This document shows, in pieces, positions 51,442 to 61,597 of a DNA stretch of 64,000 bases. The stretch comes from Pseudomonas cichorii (lineage in GTDB: Bacteria; Pseudomonadota; Gammaproteobacteria; Pseudomonadales; Pseudomonadaceae): contig NZ_RBRE01000069.1 in NCBI RefSeq assembly GCF_003700275.1, positions 46,921 through 110,920 on the forward strand, read 5' to 3'. Both the position numbers and the translations under genes were made by a program. Within the stretch, counting starts at the first letter, position 1; the number at the start of each line of letters is the position of its first letter. The notes beneath the pieces were generated by a model that searched no databases, was not told the DNA's origin, and saw only the letters and a list, made by a program, of their open reading frames with translations.

Positions 51442-54400
51442 ACATGTCGCGCCTGTTCATCCTGCGTCCGGTAGCCACCACCCTGAGCATGCTGGCGATT
51501 GTGCTGGCCGGTCTGATTGCCTACACCTTGCTGCCGGTTTCGGCCCTGCCGCAGGTGGATTATCCGACCATTCGGGTCATGACCCTGTATCCGGGCGCCA
51601 GTCCGCAGGTCATGACCAGTGCCGTGACGGCCCCGCTGGAGCGGCAGTTCGGGCAAATGCCGGGGCTGGACCAGATGGCCTCGACCAGTTCCGGTGGCGC
51701 GTCGGTCATTACCTTGCGCTTCAACCTTGAAATCAATATGGATGTGGCCGAGCAGGAAGTGCAGGCGGCGATCAATGCCGCGACCAATCTGCTGCCCAAC
51801 GACCTGCCGGCACCGCCGGTCTATAACAAGGTCAATCCGGCCGATACGCCGGTCCTGACCCTGGCAATCACCTCGAAAACCATGCTGCTGCCCAAGCTCA
51901 ACGATCTGGTCGATACGCGCATGGCGCAGAAGATCTCGCAGATCAGCGGCGTCGGCATGGTCAGCATCGCCGGCGGTCAGCGGCAGGCGGTACGGATCAA
52001 GGTCAACCCCGATGCGCTGGCCGCCAATGGCCTGAATCTGGCCGATGTGCGGACGCTGGTCAGCGCCTCCAACGTCAACCAGCCCAAGGGTAATTTCGAC
52101 GGGCCGACGCGGGTATCGATGCTCGATGCCAACGACCAGCTCAAGTCGCCCGAGGAATATGCCAACCTCATCCTGGCCTACAGCAATGGCGCGCCGCTGC
52201 GCCTGAAGGATGTGGCACAGATCGTCGATGGCGCGGAAAACGAGCGTCTGGCCGCCTGGGCCAACCGCAACCAGGCCGTGCTGCTGAATATCCAGCGCCA
52301 GCCCGGCGCCAACGTCATCGAGGTGGTAGACCGTATCAAGGCCCTGCTGCCCGGTATCACCGACAACCTGCCGGCCGGGCTGGATGTCATGGTGCTCACC
52401 GACCGCACGCAGACCATTCGCGCTTCGGTCACTGACGTGCAGCATGAGCTGCTGATCGCAATCGTTCTGGTTGTGCTGGTGACTTTCCTGTTCCTGCGCC
52501 GGGTCAGCGCCACCATCATTCCGTCGATTGCCGTGCCACTGTCGCTGATCGGTACGTTTGGCGTGATGTATCTGGCCGGTTTCTCTATCAATAACCTGAC
52601 GCTGATGGCCCTGACCATCGCCACCGGCTTCGTGGTGGACGATGCCATCGTGATGCTGGAGAACATTTCCCGGCATATCGAAGAGGGTGAAACACCCTTG
52701 CAGGCGGCCTTGAAGGGCGCGAAGCAGATCGGTTTCACCCTGATCTCGCTGACCCTGTCGCTGATTGCCGTATTGATTCCGCTGCTGTTCATGGCCGATG
52801 TGGTCGGACGCCTGTTCCGCGAGTTCGCGATTACCCTGGCGGTGGCGATCCTGATTTCGCTGGTGGTTTCGCTGACCCTGACCCCGATGATGTGTGCCCG
52901 GCTGCTCAAGCGTGAGCCCAGGGAAGAAGAGCAGGGCCGTTTCTATCGCGCCAGCGGTGCCTGGATCGACTGGCTGATCAGGATCTACGCCGACAAGCTG
53001 CGCTGGGTGCTCAAGCACCAGCCACTGACACTGCTGGTGGCCATCGCTACGCTGGGCTTGACCGTGGTGCTTTACATGGCCGTGCCCAAGGGGTTCTTTC
53101 CGGTGCAGGATACCGGCGTGATCCAGGGTATTTCCGAGGCGCCGCAGTCGGTGTCGTTCGCGTCCATGAGCGAGCGCCAGCAATCGCTGGCAGACATCAT
53201 CCTCAAGGACCCGGACGTTGCCAGCCTGTCTTCCTATATAGGTGTCGATGGCGACAATGCCACGCTCAACAGCGGCCGCCTGCTGATCAACCTCAAGCCC
53301 CATGGCGAGCGCGACCTGACCGCGATGCAGATCATCCAGCGCCTGCAACCGCAACTGGACAGCCTGTCGGGCATCCGTCTGTTCATGCAGCCGGTCCAGG
53401 ACCTGACCATCGAGGACCGGGTCAGTCGCACCCAGTACCAGTTCAGCATGTCGTCACCGGATGCCGAAATGCTCAGCCTGTGGAGCGGCAAGCTGGTGGA
53501 TGCGCTGAACCAGCGCCCGGAACTCACCGATGTCGCCAGTGACCTGCAGGACAAGGGCCTGCAGGTCTACCTGATGATCGACCGCGATGCTGCCAGCCGG
53601 GTTGGCGTCAGCGTGGCGAATATCACCGACGCGCTGTACGACGCCTTTGGCCAGCGGCAGATTTCCACCATCTACACCCAGGCCAGCCAGTATCGGGTGG
53701 TGTTGCAGGCCGCGTCCGGCAGTGAGCTAGGGCCGCGGGCGCTGGAGCAGATTCACGTCAAGACCACCGACGGTGCGCAGGTCAAGCTGTCGAGCCTGGC
53801 AAGGGTCGAGCAGCGTCAGGCACAACTGGCGATTGCCCATATGGGCCAGTTCCCGGCAGTCATGATGTCGTTCAACCTCGCGCCGGATGTGGCGCTGGGG
53901 GAAGCGGTCAAGGTCATCGAGCAGGTGCAGAAGGACATCGGCATGCCGATTGGCGTGCAGACTCAGTTCCAGGGTGCCGCCGCGGCTTTCCAGGCTTCGC
54001 TGTCGAGCACGCTGTTGCTGATCCTGGCGGCGGTGGTGACCATGTACATCGTGCTGGGTGTGCTCTACGAGAGTTACATTCACCCGATCACCATTCTCTC
54101 GACCCTGCCATCGGCAGCGGTCGGGGCATTGCTGGCCTTGATGATCAGCGGCAACGATCTGGGCATGATCGCGATCATCGGCATTATCCTGCTGATCGGC
54201 ATCGTCAAGAAAAACGCCATCATGATGATCGACTTCGCGCTGGACGCCGAACGCAATCGCGGCATCGATCCCGAAACGGCCATCTACGAAGCGGCGCTGT
54301 TGCGGTTCCGGCCCATTCTGATGACCACCCTGGCAGCGCTGTTCGGTGCCGTGCCGCTGATGCTGGCCAGCGGATCGGGTGCCGAACTGCGTCAGCCGCT

Positions 54401-54536
54401 GGGGCTGGTGATGGTCGGCGGCCTGTTGCTCAGCCAGGTCCTCACGCTGTTCACGACGCCGGTCATCTATCTGTACTTCGATCGCCTGGGCCGCCGCTGG
54501 GCTCGCAAGCCTGACGCCAGACAGGTCGAAGCATGA
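51438..54536 (+). CDS. muxB: RND multidrug efflux pump subunit MuxB/MdtB
   Basis: A 1032-residue inner-membrane proton-driven pump with 12 membrane segments and two large periplasmic loops. HAE1-family marks are RPVATTLSMLAIVLAGLIAY at the start, TGFVVDDAIVMLENI in TM4 (proton-relay Asp pair) and GIVKKNAIMMIDFAL. Two different RND genes in a row (B and C) is the MdtBC/MuxBC heteromeric design. ATGA overlaps join it to muxA and muxC. Confidence 0.95.
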   Translation: MNMSRLFILRPVATTLSMLAIVLAGLIAYTLLPVSALPQVDYPTIRVMTLYPGASPQVMTSAVTAPLERQFGQMPGLDQMASTSSGGASVITLRFNLEINMDVAEQEVQAAINAATNLLPNDLPAPPVYNKVNPADTPVLTLAITSKTMLLPKLNDLVDTRMAQKISQISGVGMVSIAGGQRQAVRIKVNPDALAANGLNLADVRTLVSASNVNQPKGNFDGPTRVSMLDANDQLKSPEEYANLILAYSNGAPLRLKDVAQIVDGAENERLAAWANRNQAVLLNIQRQPGANVIEVVDRIKALLPGITDNLPAGLDVMVLTDRTQTIRASVTDVQHELLIAIVLVVLVTFLFLRRVSATIIPSIAVPLSLIGTFGVMYLAGFSINNLTLMALTIATGFVVDDAIVMLENISRHIEEGETPLQAALKGAKQIGFTLISLTLSLIAVLIPLLFMADVVGRLFREFAITLAVAILISLVVSLTLTPMMCARLLKREPREEEQGRFYRASGAWIDWLIRIYADKLRWVLKHQPLTLLVAIATLGLTVVLYMAVPKGFFPVQDTGVIQGISEAPQSVSFASMSERQQSLADIILKDPDVASLSSYIGVDGDNATLNSGRLLINLKPHGERDLTAMQIIQRLQPQLDSLSGIRLFMQPVQDLTIEDRVSRTQYQFSMSSPDAEMLSLWSGKLVDALNQRPELTDVASDLQDKGLQVYLMIDRDAASRVGVSVANITDALYDAFGQRQISTIYTQASQYRVVLQAASGSELGPRALEQIHVKTTDGAQVKLSSLARVEQRQAQLAIAHMGQFPAVMMSFNLAPDVALGEAVKVIEQVQKDIGMPIGVQTQFQGAAAAFQASLSSTLLLILAAVVTMYIVLGVLYESYIHPITILSTLPSAAVGALLALMISGNDLGMIAIIGIILLIGIVKKNAIMMIDFALDAERNRGIDPETAIYEAALLRFRPILMTTLAALFGAVPLMLASGSGAELRQPLGLVMVGGLLLSQVLTLFTTPVIYLYFDRLGRRWARKPDARQVEA

Positions 54537-57500
54537 ATCTGTCCGCACCCTTTATCAGCAGGCCGGTCGCTACCGTTCTGCTGAGTCTGGCAATCATGTT
54601 GCTGGGCGCGGTCAGCTTCCGGCTATTGCCTGTGGCGCCGCTGCCGAACATGGATTTCCCGGTGATCGTGGTTTCGGCCAGCCTGCCGGGAGCCAGCCCG
54701 GAGATCATGGCTTCCAGTGTCGCGACGCCGCTGGAGCGTTCGCTGGGTTCCATCGCCGGCATCACCACCATGAGCAGCAGCTCCAGCCAGGGTTCGACCC
54801 GGGTGATCCTGCAGTTCGATCTTGACCGCGACATCAACGGCGCGGCTCGCGAAGTCCAGGCCGCGATCAATGCTTCGCGCAACCTGTTGCCCAGCGGCAT
54901 GCGCAGCATGCCGACCTACAAGAAGGTCAATCCTTCCCAGGCACCGATCATGGTGCTGACCCTGACTTCCGATGTGCTGGAAAAGGGCCAGCTCTACGAT
55001 CTGGCCTCTACCATCCTGTCCCAAAGCCTGTCCCAGGTGTCTGGCGTGGGAGAGGTGCAGATCGGCGGCAGTTCGCTGCCTGCCGTGCGTATCGAGCTTG
55101 AACCGAACCTGCTCGATCAGTACGGCGTTTCCCTCGACGAAGTGCGCACCACCATTACCGGCTCCAACGTGCGCCGCCCCAAGGGCTCGGTGGAAGACAG
55201 CCAGCATAACTGGCAGGTGCAGGCCAATGACCAACTGGAAAAAGCCAAGGATTACGCGCCACTGATCATTCGCTACCAGGACGGCGCGGCACTGCGCCTC
55301 AAGGATGTGGCCAAGGTCAGCGATGCCGTGGAGAACCGCTACAACAGTGGTTTCTTCAATGACAGGTCGGCGGTGCTGCTGGTCATCAACCGTCAGGCCG
55401 GCGCCAACATCATCGAAACGGTGGCGCAGATCAAGGAGCAGTTGCCGGCCTTGCAGGGCGTATTGCCGGCCAGCGTGAAACTGAACATCGCCATGGACCG
55501 TTCGCCGGTCATCAAGGCTACGCTGCATGAAGCCGAAATGACCCTGTTGATTGCCGTGGTGCTGGTGATTCTGGTGGTGTTCCTGTTTCTGGGCAGCTTG
55601 CGGGCTTCGCTGATCCCGACGCTGGCGGTGCCGGTTTCCCTGGTAGGCACGTTCGCCATCATGTATCTGTGCGGCTTCTCGCTGAACAACCTGTCGCTGA
55701 TGGCCCTGATCCTGGCCACCGGGCTGGTGGTGGACGATGCAATCGTGGTCCTGGAAAACATTTCCCGGCACATCGACGAGGGCGTGCCGCCGATGCAGGC
55801 GGCTTATCTGGGCTCCAAGGAAGTCGGCTTCACGCTGCTGTCCATGAACGTATCGCTGGTGGCGGTATTCATCTCGATCCTGTTCATGGGCGGTCTGGTG
55901 GAAAGCCTGTTCCGCGAGTTTTCCATCACCCTGTCGGTGGCGATCATCGTTTCGCTGCTGGTGTCCCTGACTCTGACCCCGATGCTCTGCGCCCGCTGGC
56001 TCAAGCCCCAGGCCCAGGAGCAGACGGCCTTTCAACGCTGGAGCCAGCGGGTCAACGAGCGGATGGTGGCCGGCTATGACCGCACGCTTGGCTGGGTACT
56101 GCGTCATCCGCGCCTGACGCTGTTGAGCCTGCTGATTACCATCGTCGTGAATGTCGCCCTGTACGTCGTGGTGCCCAAGACCTTTCTGCCGCAGCAGGAC
56201 ACCGGACAACTGATGGGCTTCATTCGGGGCGACGACGGTCTGTCGTTCAACGTGATGCAGCCCAAGATGGAAATCTTCCGCCGCGCTGTGTTGAAGGACC
56301 CGGCGGTCCAGAGTGTTGCCGGTTTCATCGGTGGCAGCAGCGGTACCAACAATGCGTTCATGATCGTTCGCCTGAAACCGGTTTCCGAACGCAAGCTGTC
56401 GGCCACCCAGGTCGTCGAGCGCCTGCGCAAGAACCTGCCGCATGTGCCGGGCGGGCGTCTGTTCCTGGCGCCGGATCAGGACCTGCAACTGGGTGGTGGG
56501 CGTGAACAGGCCAGTTCGCAGTATCAGTACATCCTGCAAAGCGGTGACCTGCACAGCCTGCGCGAGTGGTATCCGAAAGTCGTGGCGGCGCTCAAGGCCC
56601 TTCCGGAACTGACCGCCATCGACGCCCGCGAAGGCCGCGGCGCACAGCAGGTGACGCTGGTGGTCAATCGCGACGCAGCCAAGCGTCTGGGCATCGATAT
56701 GAACATGGTCACCACCGTGCTCAACAATGCCTATAGCCAGCGCCAGGTTTCCACCATCTATGACACGCTGAACCAGTATCAGGTGGTGATGGAGGTCAAT
56801 CCCCGCTATTCCCAGGACCCGGCCACGCTGGAGCAGGTCCAGGTGATCACCGCCGACGGGCAGCGAGTGCCGTTGTCCAGCATTGCGCACTATGAGCGCA
56901 GCCTGGCCAACGACCGGGTATCCCATGAAGGCCAGTTCGCCTCGGAGAGCATTTCCTTCGATCTGGCTGAAGGTACCAGCCTCGACACGGCGACGGTCGC
57001 AATCGAGCGTGCCGTTGCCAAGGTCGGACTGCCTTCGGAGGTCATTTCAAAGATGGCCGGCGCCGCCGATGCCTTTGCCGCGACCCAGAAGAGCCAGCCG
57101 TGGATGATTCTCGGAGCGCTGCTGGCGGTTTATCTGGTGCTGGGGATTCTCTATGAGAGCTACATTCATCCGCTGACGATTCTCTCGACCCTGCCGTCGG
57201 CCGGTGTCGGCGCCTTGCTGAGCATCTATGTGCTGGGCAGCGAATTCAGCCTGATTTCCCTGCTGGGACTGTTCCTGTTGATCGGGGTGGTGAAGAAAAA
57301 CGCCATCATGATGATCGATCTGGCCCTGCATCTGGAGCGCGAGTCCGGGATGACGCCGCAGGAATCGATCCGCAGCGCCTGCCTGCAAAGGCTGCGCCCG
57401 ATTCTGATGACCACCATGGCTGCGATCCTCGGCGCCTTGCCGCTGTTGCTGAGCACTGCCGAAGGTGCGGAAATGCGCCGTCCGCTGGGCCTGACCATTA

Positions 57501-57637
57501 TCGGAGGGCTGGTCTTCAGCCAGATTCTGACCCTTTACACCACACCCGTGGTTTATCTCTATCTCGACAGCCTGCGCCATCGTTTCAACCGTTGGCGCGG
57601 CGTGCGCACCGATGCTGCTCTGGAAACCCCGCTATGA
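54533..57637 (+). CDS. muxC: RND multidrug efflux pump subunit MuxC/MdtC
   Basis: A 1034-residue RND protein. It is a paralogue of muxB (RPVATVLLSLAIMLLGAVSF, TGLVVDDAIVVLENISRHID, GVVKKNAIMMIDLAL). It forms the mixed trimer with MuxB. Known substrates of the family include aztreonam, novobiocin, macrolides, bile salts and plant flavonoids; the range here is not known. Overlaps of four bases on both sides show strict translational coupling. Confidence 0.95.
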   Translation: MNLSAPFISRPVATVLLSLAIMLLGAVSFRLLPVAPLPNMDFPVIVVSASLPGASPEIMASSVATPLERSLGSIAGITTMSSSSSQGSTRVILQFDLDRDINGAAREVQAAINASRNLLPSGMRSMPTYKKVNPSQAPIMVLTLTSDVLEKGQLYDLASTILSQSLSQVSGVGEVQIGGSSLPAVRIELEPNLLDQYGVSLDEVRTTITGSNVRRPKGSVEDSQHNWQVQANDQLEKAKDYAPLIIRYQDGAALRLKDVAKVSDAVENRYNSGFFNDRSAVLLVINRQAGANIIETVAQIKEQLPALQGVLPASVKLNIAMDRSPVIKATLHEAEMTLLIAVVLVILVVFLFLGSLRASLIPTLAVPVSLVGTFAIMYLCGFSLNNLSLMALILATGLVVDDAIVVLENISRHIDEGVPPMQAAYLGSKEVGFTLLSMNVSLVAVFISILFMGGLVESLFREFSITLSVAIIVSLLVSLTLTPMLCARWLKPQAQEQTAFQRWSQRVNERMVAGYDRTLGWVLRHPRLTLLSLLITIVVNVALYVVVPKTFLPQQDTGQLMGFIRGDDGLSFNVMQPKMEIFRRAVLKDPAVQSVAGFIGGSSGTNNAFMIVRLKPVSERKLSATQVVERLRKNLPHVPGGRLFLAPDQDLQLGGGREQASSQYQYILQSGDLHSLREWYPKVVAALKALPELTAIDAREGRGAQQVTLVVNRDAAKRLGIDMNMVTTVLNNAYSQRQVSTIYDTLNQYQVVMEVNPRYSQDPATLEQVQVITADGQRVPLSSIAHYERSLANDRVSHEGQFASESISFDLAEGTSLDTATVAIERAVAKVGLPSEVISKMAGAADAFAATQKSQPWMILGALLAVYLVLGILYESYIHPLTILSTLPSAGVGALLSIYVLGSEFSLISLLGLFLLIGVVKKNAIMMIDLALHLERESGMTPQESIRSACLQRLRPILMTTMAAILGALPLLLSTAEGAEMRRPLGLTIIGGLVFSQILTLYTTPVVYLYLDSLRHRFNRWRGVRTDAALETPL

Positions 57638-59094
57638 CCGACCCTCTGGCAATCAAATCCAACCCGCAGTGGCTTGTCCGGCCACTGGCGACAGGGCTTT
57701 GTGTCCTGTTACTGAGCGCCTGCACCGTGGGGCCTGACTACCACAAGCCGTCAGTAACCACGCCTGTGCAGTTCAAGGCCGCCGAAGGCTGGCGTCAGGC
57801 GACGCCGAGCGATGCCATGGCGCGTGGTGCATGGTGGGAGGTGTATGGCGACAGTGAACTCAATGCGTTGGTGGAACGCCTCAACAGCTCCAACCAGACG
57901 GTTGCACAATATGAAGCCCAGTATCGCCAGGCGAAGGCGCTGGTGCGCAGCTCCAGGGGTGCGTTGTTTCCCACTCTGGACCTGACCACCGGCAAGACTC
58001 GCTCCAGCCAGGGTTCTTCGAGCAATAACCTCTCGAATTCCAGCAGCGTCAACAACGCCTACAATGCCCAGTTGGGCGTCAGTTGGGAGGCCGATGTGTG
58101 GGGCAAGCTGCGCCGCGGCCTGGAAGCCGACACCGCCAGTGCCCAGGCCAGCCTTGCCGACCTGGCCGCCATGCAGTTGAGTCTGCAATCGGAACTGGTA
58201 CAGAACTACCTGCAATTGCGAGTGCTGGATGAGCAGAAGCGTTTGCTGGAGTCGACTGTCGAGGCTTACGAACGCTCGCTGACCATGACCCGCAATCAAT
58301 ACCAGGCCGGGATTTCCGGGCGCGAAGCCGTGGCTCAGGCACAGACCCAGCTCAAGACCACCAAGGCCGACCTGATCGATCTGGCATGGCAGCGCGCCCA
58401 GTTCGAGAATGCCATCGCAGTGCTGATGGGCATGGCACCTGCCGAGTTCAATCTGGCGGCCACGACTTCGATCCCCGAATTGCCGCAGATTCCGCTTGCA
58501 ATCCCTTCACAATTGCTGGAGCGCCGCCCCGACATCGCCGCCGCCGAGCGCTCGATCATGGCCGCCAACGCCAATATCGGCGTCGCCAAGGCAGCTTACT
58601 ACCCGGATTTCACCCTGAGCCTGAGCGGCGGCTATAACAGCAATTCGTTTTCCAACTGGATCAGCCTGCCGAACCGTTTCTGGTCGGTCGGGCCGCAGAT
58701 GGCTCTGAACCTGTTCGATGCCGGCCGCCGCACGGCGGAAGTCGACCGGATCGAAGCGGTCTATGACCAGACCGTGGCGCAGTATCGGCAGACGGTCCTG
58801 AGCGGTTTCCAGGAAGTCGAAAACTACATGATCCAGCTCAAGGTCTATGAAGAAGAAGCGGCGGTGCGCCAGGAAGCCCTGGATGCCGCCCGCGAATCCC
58901 TGCGCCTGACCAGCAATCAGTACAAGGCCGGGTTGATCGGTTATCTGGATGTGGTCAATGTGCAGACCACCGCGCTGAGCAACGAACGCAGCGTGCTGAA
59001 TGTGCTGCAAAGCCGGCTGATTGCCAGCGTGCAGTTGATTGCCGCGCTGGGTGGCGGCTGGGAGGCGCAGAGCGGCTTGCAAATCAGGGACTGA
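57634..59094 (+). CDS. opmB: Outer-membrane efflux channel OpmB (NodT/TolC family lipoprotein)
   Basis: A 486-residue lipoprotein (lipobox LLSACTVGPDY, Cys at about residue 29) with the duplicated outer-membrane-factor fold (SWEADVWGKLRRGLEADTAS, LPQIPLAIPSQLLERRPDIA, YPDFTLSLSGGYNSNSFSNW). It provides the exit duct for MuxABC. Start at 57634 overlaps the muxC stop. It is the last gene of muxABC-opmB; I see no intrinsic terminator after it. Confidence 0.94.
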   Translation: MTDPLAIKSNPQWLVRPLATGLCVLLLSACTVGPDYHKPSVTTPVQFKAAEGWRQATPSDAMARGAWWEVYGDSELNALVERLNSSNQTVAQYEAQYRQAKALVRSSRGALFPTLDLTTGKTRSSQGSSSNNLSNSSSVNNAYNAQLGVSWEADVWGKLRRGLEADTASAQASLADLAAMQLSLQSELVQNYLQLRVLDEQKRLLESTVEAYERSLTMTRNQYQAGISGREAVAQAQTQLKTTKADLIDLAWQRAQFENAIAVLMGMAPAEFNLAATTSIPELPQIPLAIPSQLLERRPDIAAAERSIMAANANIGVAKAAYYPDFTLSLSGGYNSNSFSNWISLPNRFWSVGPQMALNLFDAGRRTAEVDRIEAVYDQTVAQYRQTVLSGFQEVENYMIQLKVYEEEAAVRQEALDAARESLRLTSNQYKAGLIGYLDVVNVQTTALSNERSVLNVLQSRLIASVQLIAALGGGWEAQSGLQIRD

Positions 59095-59274
59095 TCGAGC
59101 TGCAGGGGCGGGCAGAGAGAGCTTAATGTGCTGTCCGTCTGAAATAGATATTTTATATATGGCCAATAGCCATTTTTATGTGACTCTGACGCGACATTTT
59201 CCTGTTTTTGCGTAAACTCGGCGGCAACTGTTTGGCATGGATGCGTTAACTCGATCCGTGTCACAGGAGCGCCC

Positions 59275-61458
59275 ATGTTGACTGGTCATTACACGCCCAC
59301 GCTGGTCTTCATTTCCATCTTCGTGGCGATTCTCGCTTCGTATACCGCGCTCGATCTGGCCAGCCGCATCGCTTCTGCCAAAGGCCGTGCCGTCTACATA
59401 TGGATGAGCGGCGGCGCCTTTGCCATGGGCATCGGCATCTGCTCCATGCACTTCATCGGGATGCTGGCGTTCCAACTGCCGATCGAACTGGGTTTCGATA
59501 TCCCGCTGACCCTGTGGTCATTGCTGATTGCCATGCTGGCTTCCGGAGTTGCCTTGTGGCTGGTCAACCTGCCCGAGCTGCCCTTGCCGCGCCTGGCGCT
59601 GGGTGCCTTGTTGATGGGCGGCGGTATCAGCGCCATGCACTACACCGGCATGGCAGCGATGCGCATGCAGCCGGGCATCGAGTACGACCCACTGCTGTTC
59701 GTTCTTTCCCTGCTGATTGCCGTGGGCGCTTCGGCGGTTGCCATCTGGATTGCTTTCCGCCTGCGCCACCAGACCTCCAATGTCTTTTCAGTCAGGGCGG
59801 GAGCCGCAATGGTCATGGGCCTGGCGATTGTCGGCATGCACTACACCGGCATGGCGGCCGCCAGTTTTCCCGAGGGCAGCTTCTGTGGTGCGGTGGGCAA
59901 CGGCCTGATGAGCGACGGGCTGGACAAGCTGGTGCTGGTCACCAGCCTGGCGGTGTTGACGATTGTGCTGCTGACATCAATTCTCGATGCCCGCCTGGAA
60001 GCGCGTACCGCCGTGCTGGCCAATTCGCTGCTGGAAGCCAACCGCGAACTGACCCATCTGGCTTTGCATGACAGCCTGACCAGCCTGCCGAACCGCGTGC
60101 TGCTGGCCGATCGTATCGAACAGGCGATGAAAAAGGCCAACCAGAATGGTGGCTGTTTTGCATTGATGTTCATGGATCTGGATGGCTTCAAGCCGGTAAA
60201 CGATGCGTTCGGCCACCATATCGGCGATCAACTGCTGCGTCAGGTGGCATTGCGGCTGCGGGAAAACCTGCATCGGCATGACACCCTGGCGCGCATCGGT
60301 GGCGATGAGTTCGTGCTGCTGATGGAATTGCAGGATATCGAGGATGCACTGGCCGTGGCGTCTCGCCAGGTCAATGTGATTGCCCAGCCGTTCGATATCA
60401 CCGGGCACACCCTTCAGGTTTCGGTCAGTATCGGTATCTGCATTTATCCGGGCAATGGCGAGACTCAGCACGAACTGTTGCTCAATGCCGACGCCGCGAT
60501 GTATCACGCCAAGGCCGCGGGCAAGAACGGCTACAGTTTCTTCGATGCCTCGATGAACACCAATGCCCGCAATCAGATGCAACTCCTGCAGGGCTTGCGG
60601 GCCGCCATCAAACATGCGCATTTCTGCCTGCATTACCAGCCCAAGTTCGATGCCGTGAGTGGTTTACCGGTAGGCGCCGAAGCCTTGCTGCGCTGGAATC
60701 ATCCGGAACAAGGCCTGCTGGGGCCGGATACCTTCATCGATCTGGCGGAGAAGACCGGGCTGATTATCCCGATCGGTGAGTGGGTCCTCGATGAAGCCTG
60801 TCGCCAGATGAGCGAATGGTATGCCCAGGGTCACACCCATTGGCGCATTGCGGTGAATCTGTCGGCCTTGCAGTTCTGTCACGCCTCGCTGGTCACTACG
60901 GTCGCCAATACACTGGCCAGACATCGGCTTGCACCCAATTGCCTGACGCTGGAAATCACCGAGACCACGGCAATGAGCAATGCCGAAGTGACAATGGGGG
61001 TGCTGCAGAAGCTGTCGGCAATGGGCGTCGACCTGTCGATTGACGATTTTGGCACCGGCTATTCGAGCCTGATGTACCTCAAGCATCTGCCGGCCAATGA
61101 AATCAAGATCGACCGGGGCTTTGTCCGTGATCTCGACCATGACAGCGACGACGCCGCCATAGTCGCGGCCATTGTGGCCGTGGGGCGTGCGCTCGATTTG
61201 CGCATTGTTGCCGAAGGCGTCGAAAATCGCGTTCAGCAGAATTTCCTGACCAATCTGGGCTGCAATGCTCTGCAGGGATTCCTGTTGGGGCATCCGTTGC
61301 CGGCACAGCAATTCATGAGTCATATCCACTCAATTGAGGGGCGTACGCAATCGAGGGTAAGTGCAACGATAACGGAAATACAGGATGGCGTTCATGCCAA
61401 AACGCTGGCAGGATCGATTCTGCATGCGGGCTCTCAGGGTCCGCTAGGCTCTGTATGA
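59275..61458 (+). CDS. MHYT-GGDEF-EAL membrane cyclic-di-GMP enzyme
   Basis: A 727-residue protein. An N-terminal MHYT domain of about seven membrane segments (residues 1-230) shows the motifs SMHFIGM, AMHYTGM and GMHYTGM, proposed to bind copper and sense gases such as O2, CO or NO. GGDEF follows (intact motif at residue 342; the inhibitory RxxD upstream is changed to HRHD). Then EAL (EALLRW, NLSALQF, DDFGTGYSS, EIKIDRGF, VAEGVEN), with all catalytic residues visible. It could therefore both make and break c-di-GMP. The ATG follows AGGAG. Monocistronic. Confidence 0.93.
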   Translation: MLTGHYTPTLVFISIFVAILASYTALDLASRIASAKGRAVYIWMSGGAFAMGIGICSMHFIGMLAFQLPIELGFDIPLTLWSLLIAMLASGVALWLVNLPELPLPRLALGALLMGGGISAMHYTGMAAMRMQPGIEYDPLLFVLSLLIAVGASAVAIWIAFRLRHQTSNVFSVRAGAAMVMGLAIVGMHYTGMAAASFPEGSFCGAVGNGLMSDGLDKLVLVTSLAVLTIVLLTSILDARLEARTAVLANSLLEANRELTHLALHDSLTSLPNRVLLADRIEQAMKKANQNGGCFALMFMDLDGFKPVNDAFGHHIGDQLLRQVALRLRENLHRHDTLARIGGDEFVLLMELQDIEDALAVASRQVNVIAQPFDITGHTLQVSVSIGICIYPGNGETQHELLLNADAAMYHAKAAGKNGYSFFDASMNTNARNQMQLLQGLRAAIKHAHFCLHYQPKFDAVSGLPVGAEALLRWNHPEQGLLGPDTFIDLAEKTGLIIPIGEWVLDEACRQMSEWYAQGHTHWRIAVNLSALQFCHASLVTTVANTLARHRLAPNCLTLEITETTAMSNAEVTMGVLQKLSAMGVDLSIDDFGTGYSSLMYLKHLPANEIKIDRGFVRDLDHDSDDAAIVAAIVAVGRALDLRIVAEGVENRVQQNFLTNLGCNALQGFLLGHPLPAQQFMSHIHSIEGRTQSRVSATITEIQDGVHAKTLAGSILHAGSQGPLGSV

Positions 61459-61597
61459 ACAATGACACCATACCGTTATCCTTAGGCTATGTACGAAAAG
61501 TGGTTGCGCTCGGTGATGCTGCATTAAAAACAGGCTGACCTTCGCTCGCCAACTTTCCCTACAGAGCCTGGCCTCTGAAAACGCACGAGAGACATTC

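Noticed and set aside
54623..56926. Long open frame (over 760 codons) antisense to muxC, and similar ones antisense to muxB (51432-53354), tamB (46047-47939) and pqiB (13761-15404).
   Set aside because: High-GC coding DNA leaves long open frames on the other strand. The translations are rich in His, Gln and Arg with no recognisable fold, while the sense frames are clear known families.
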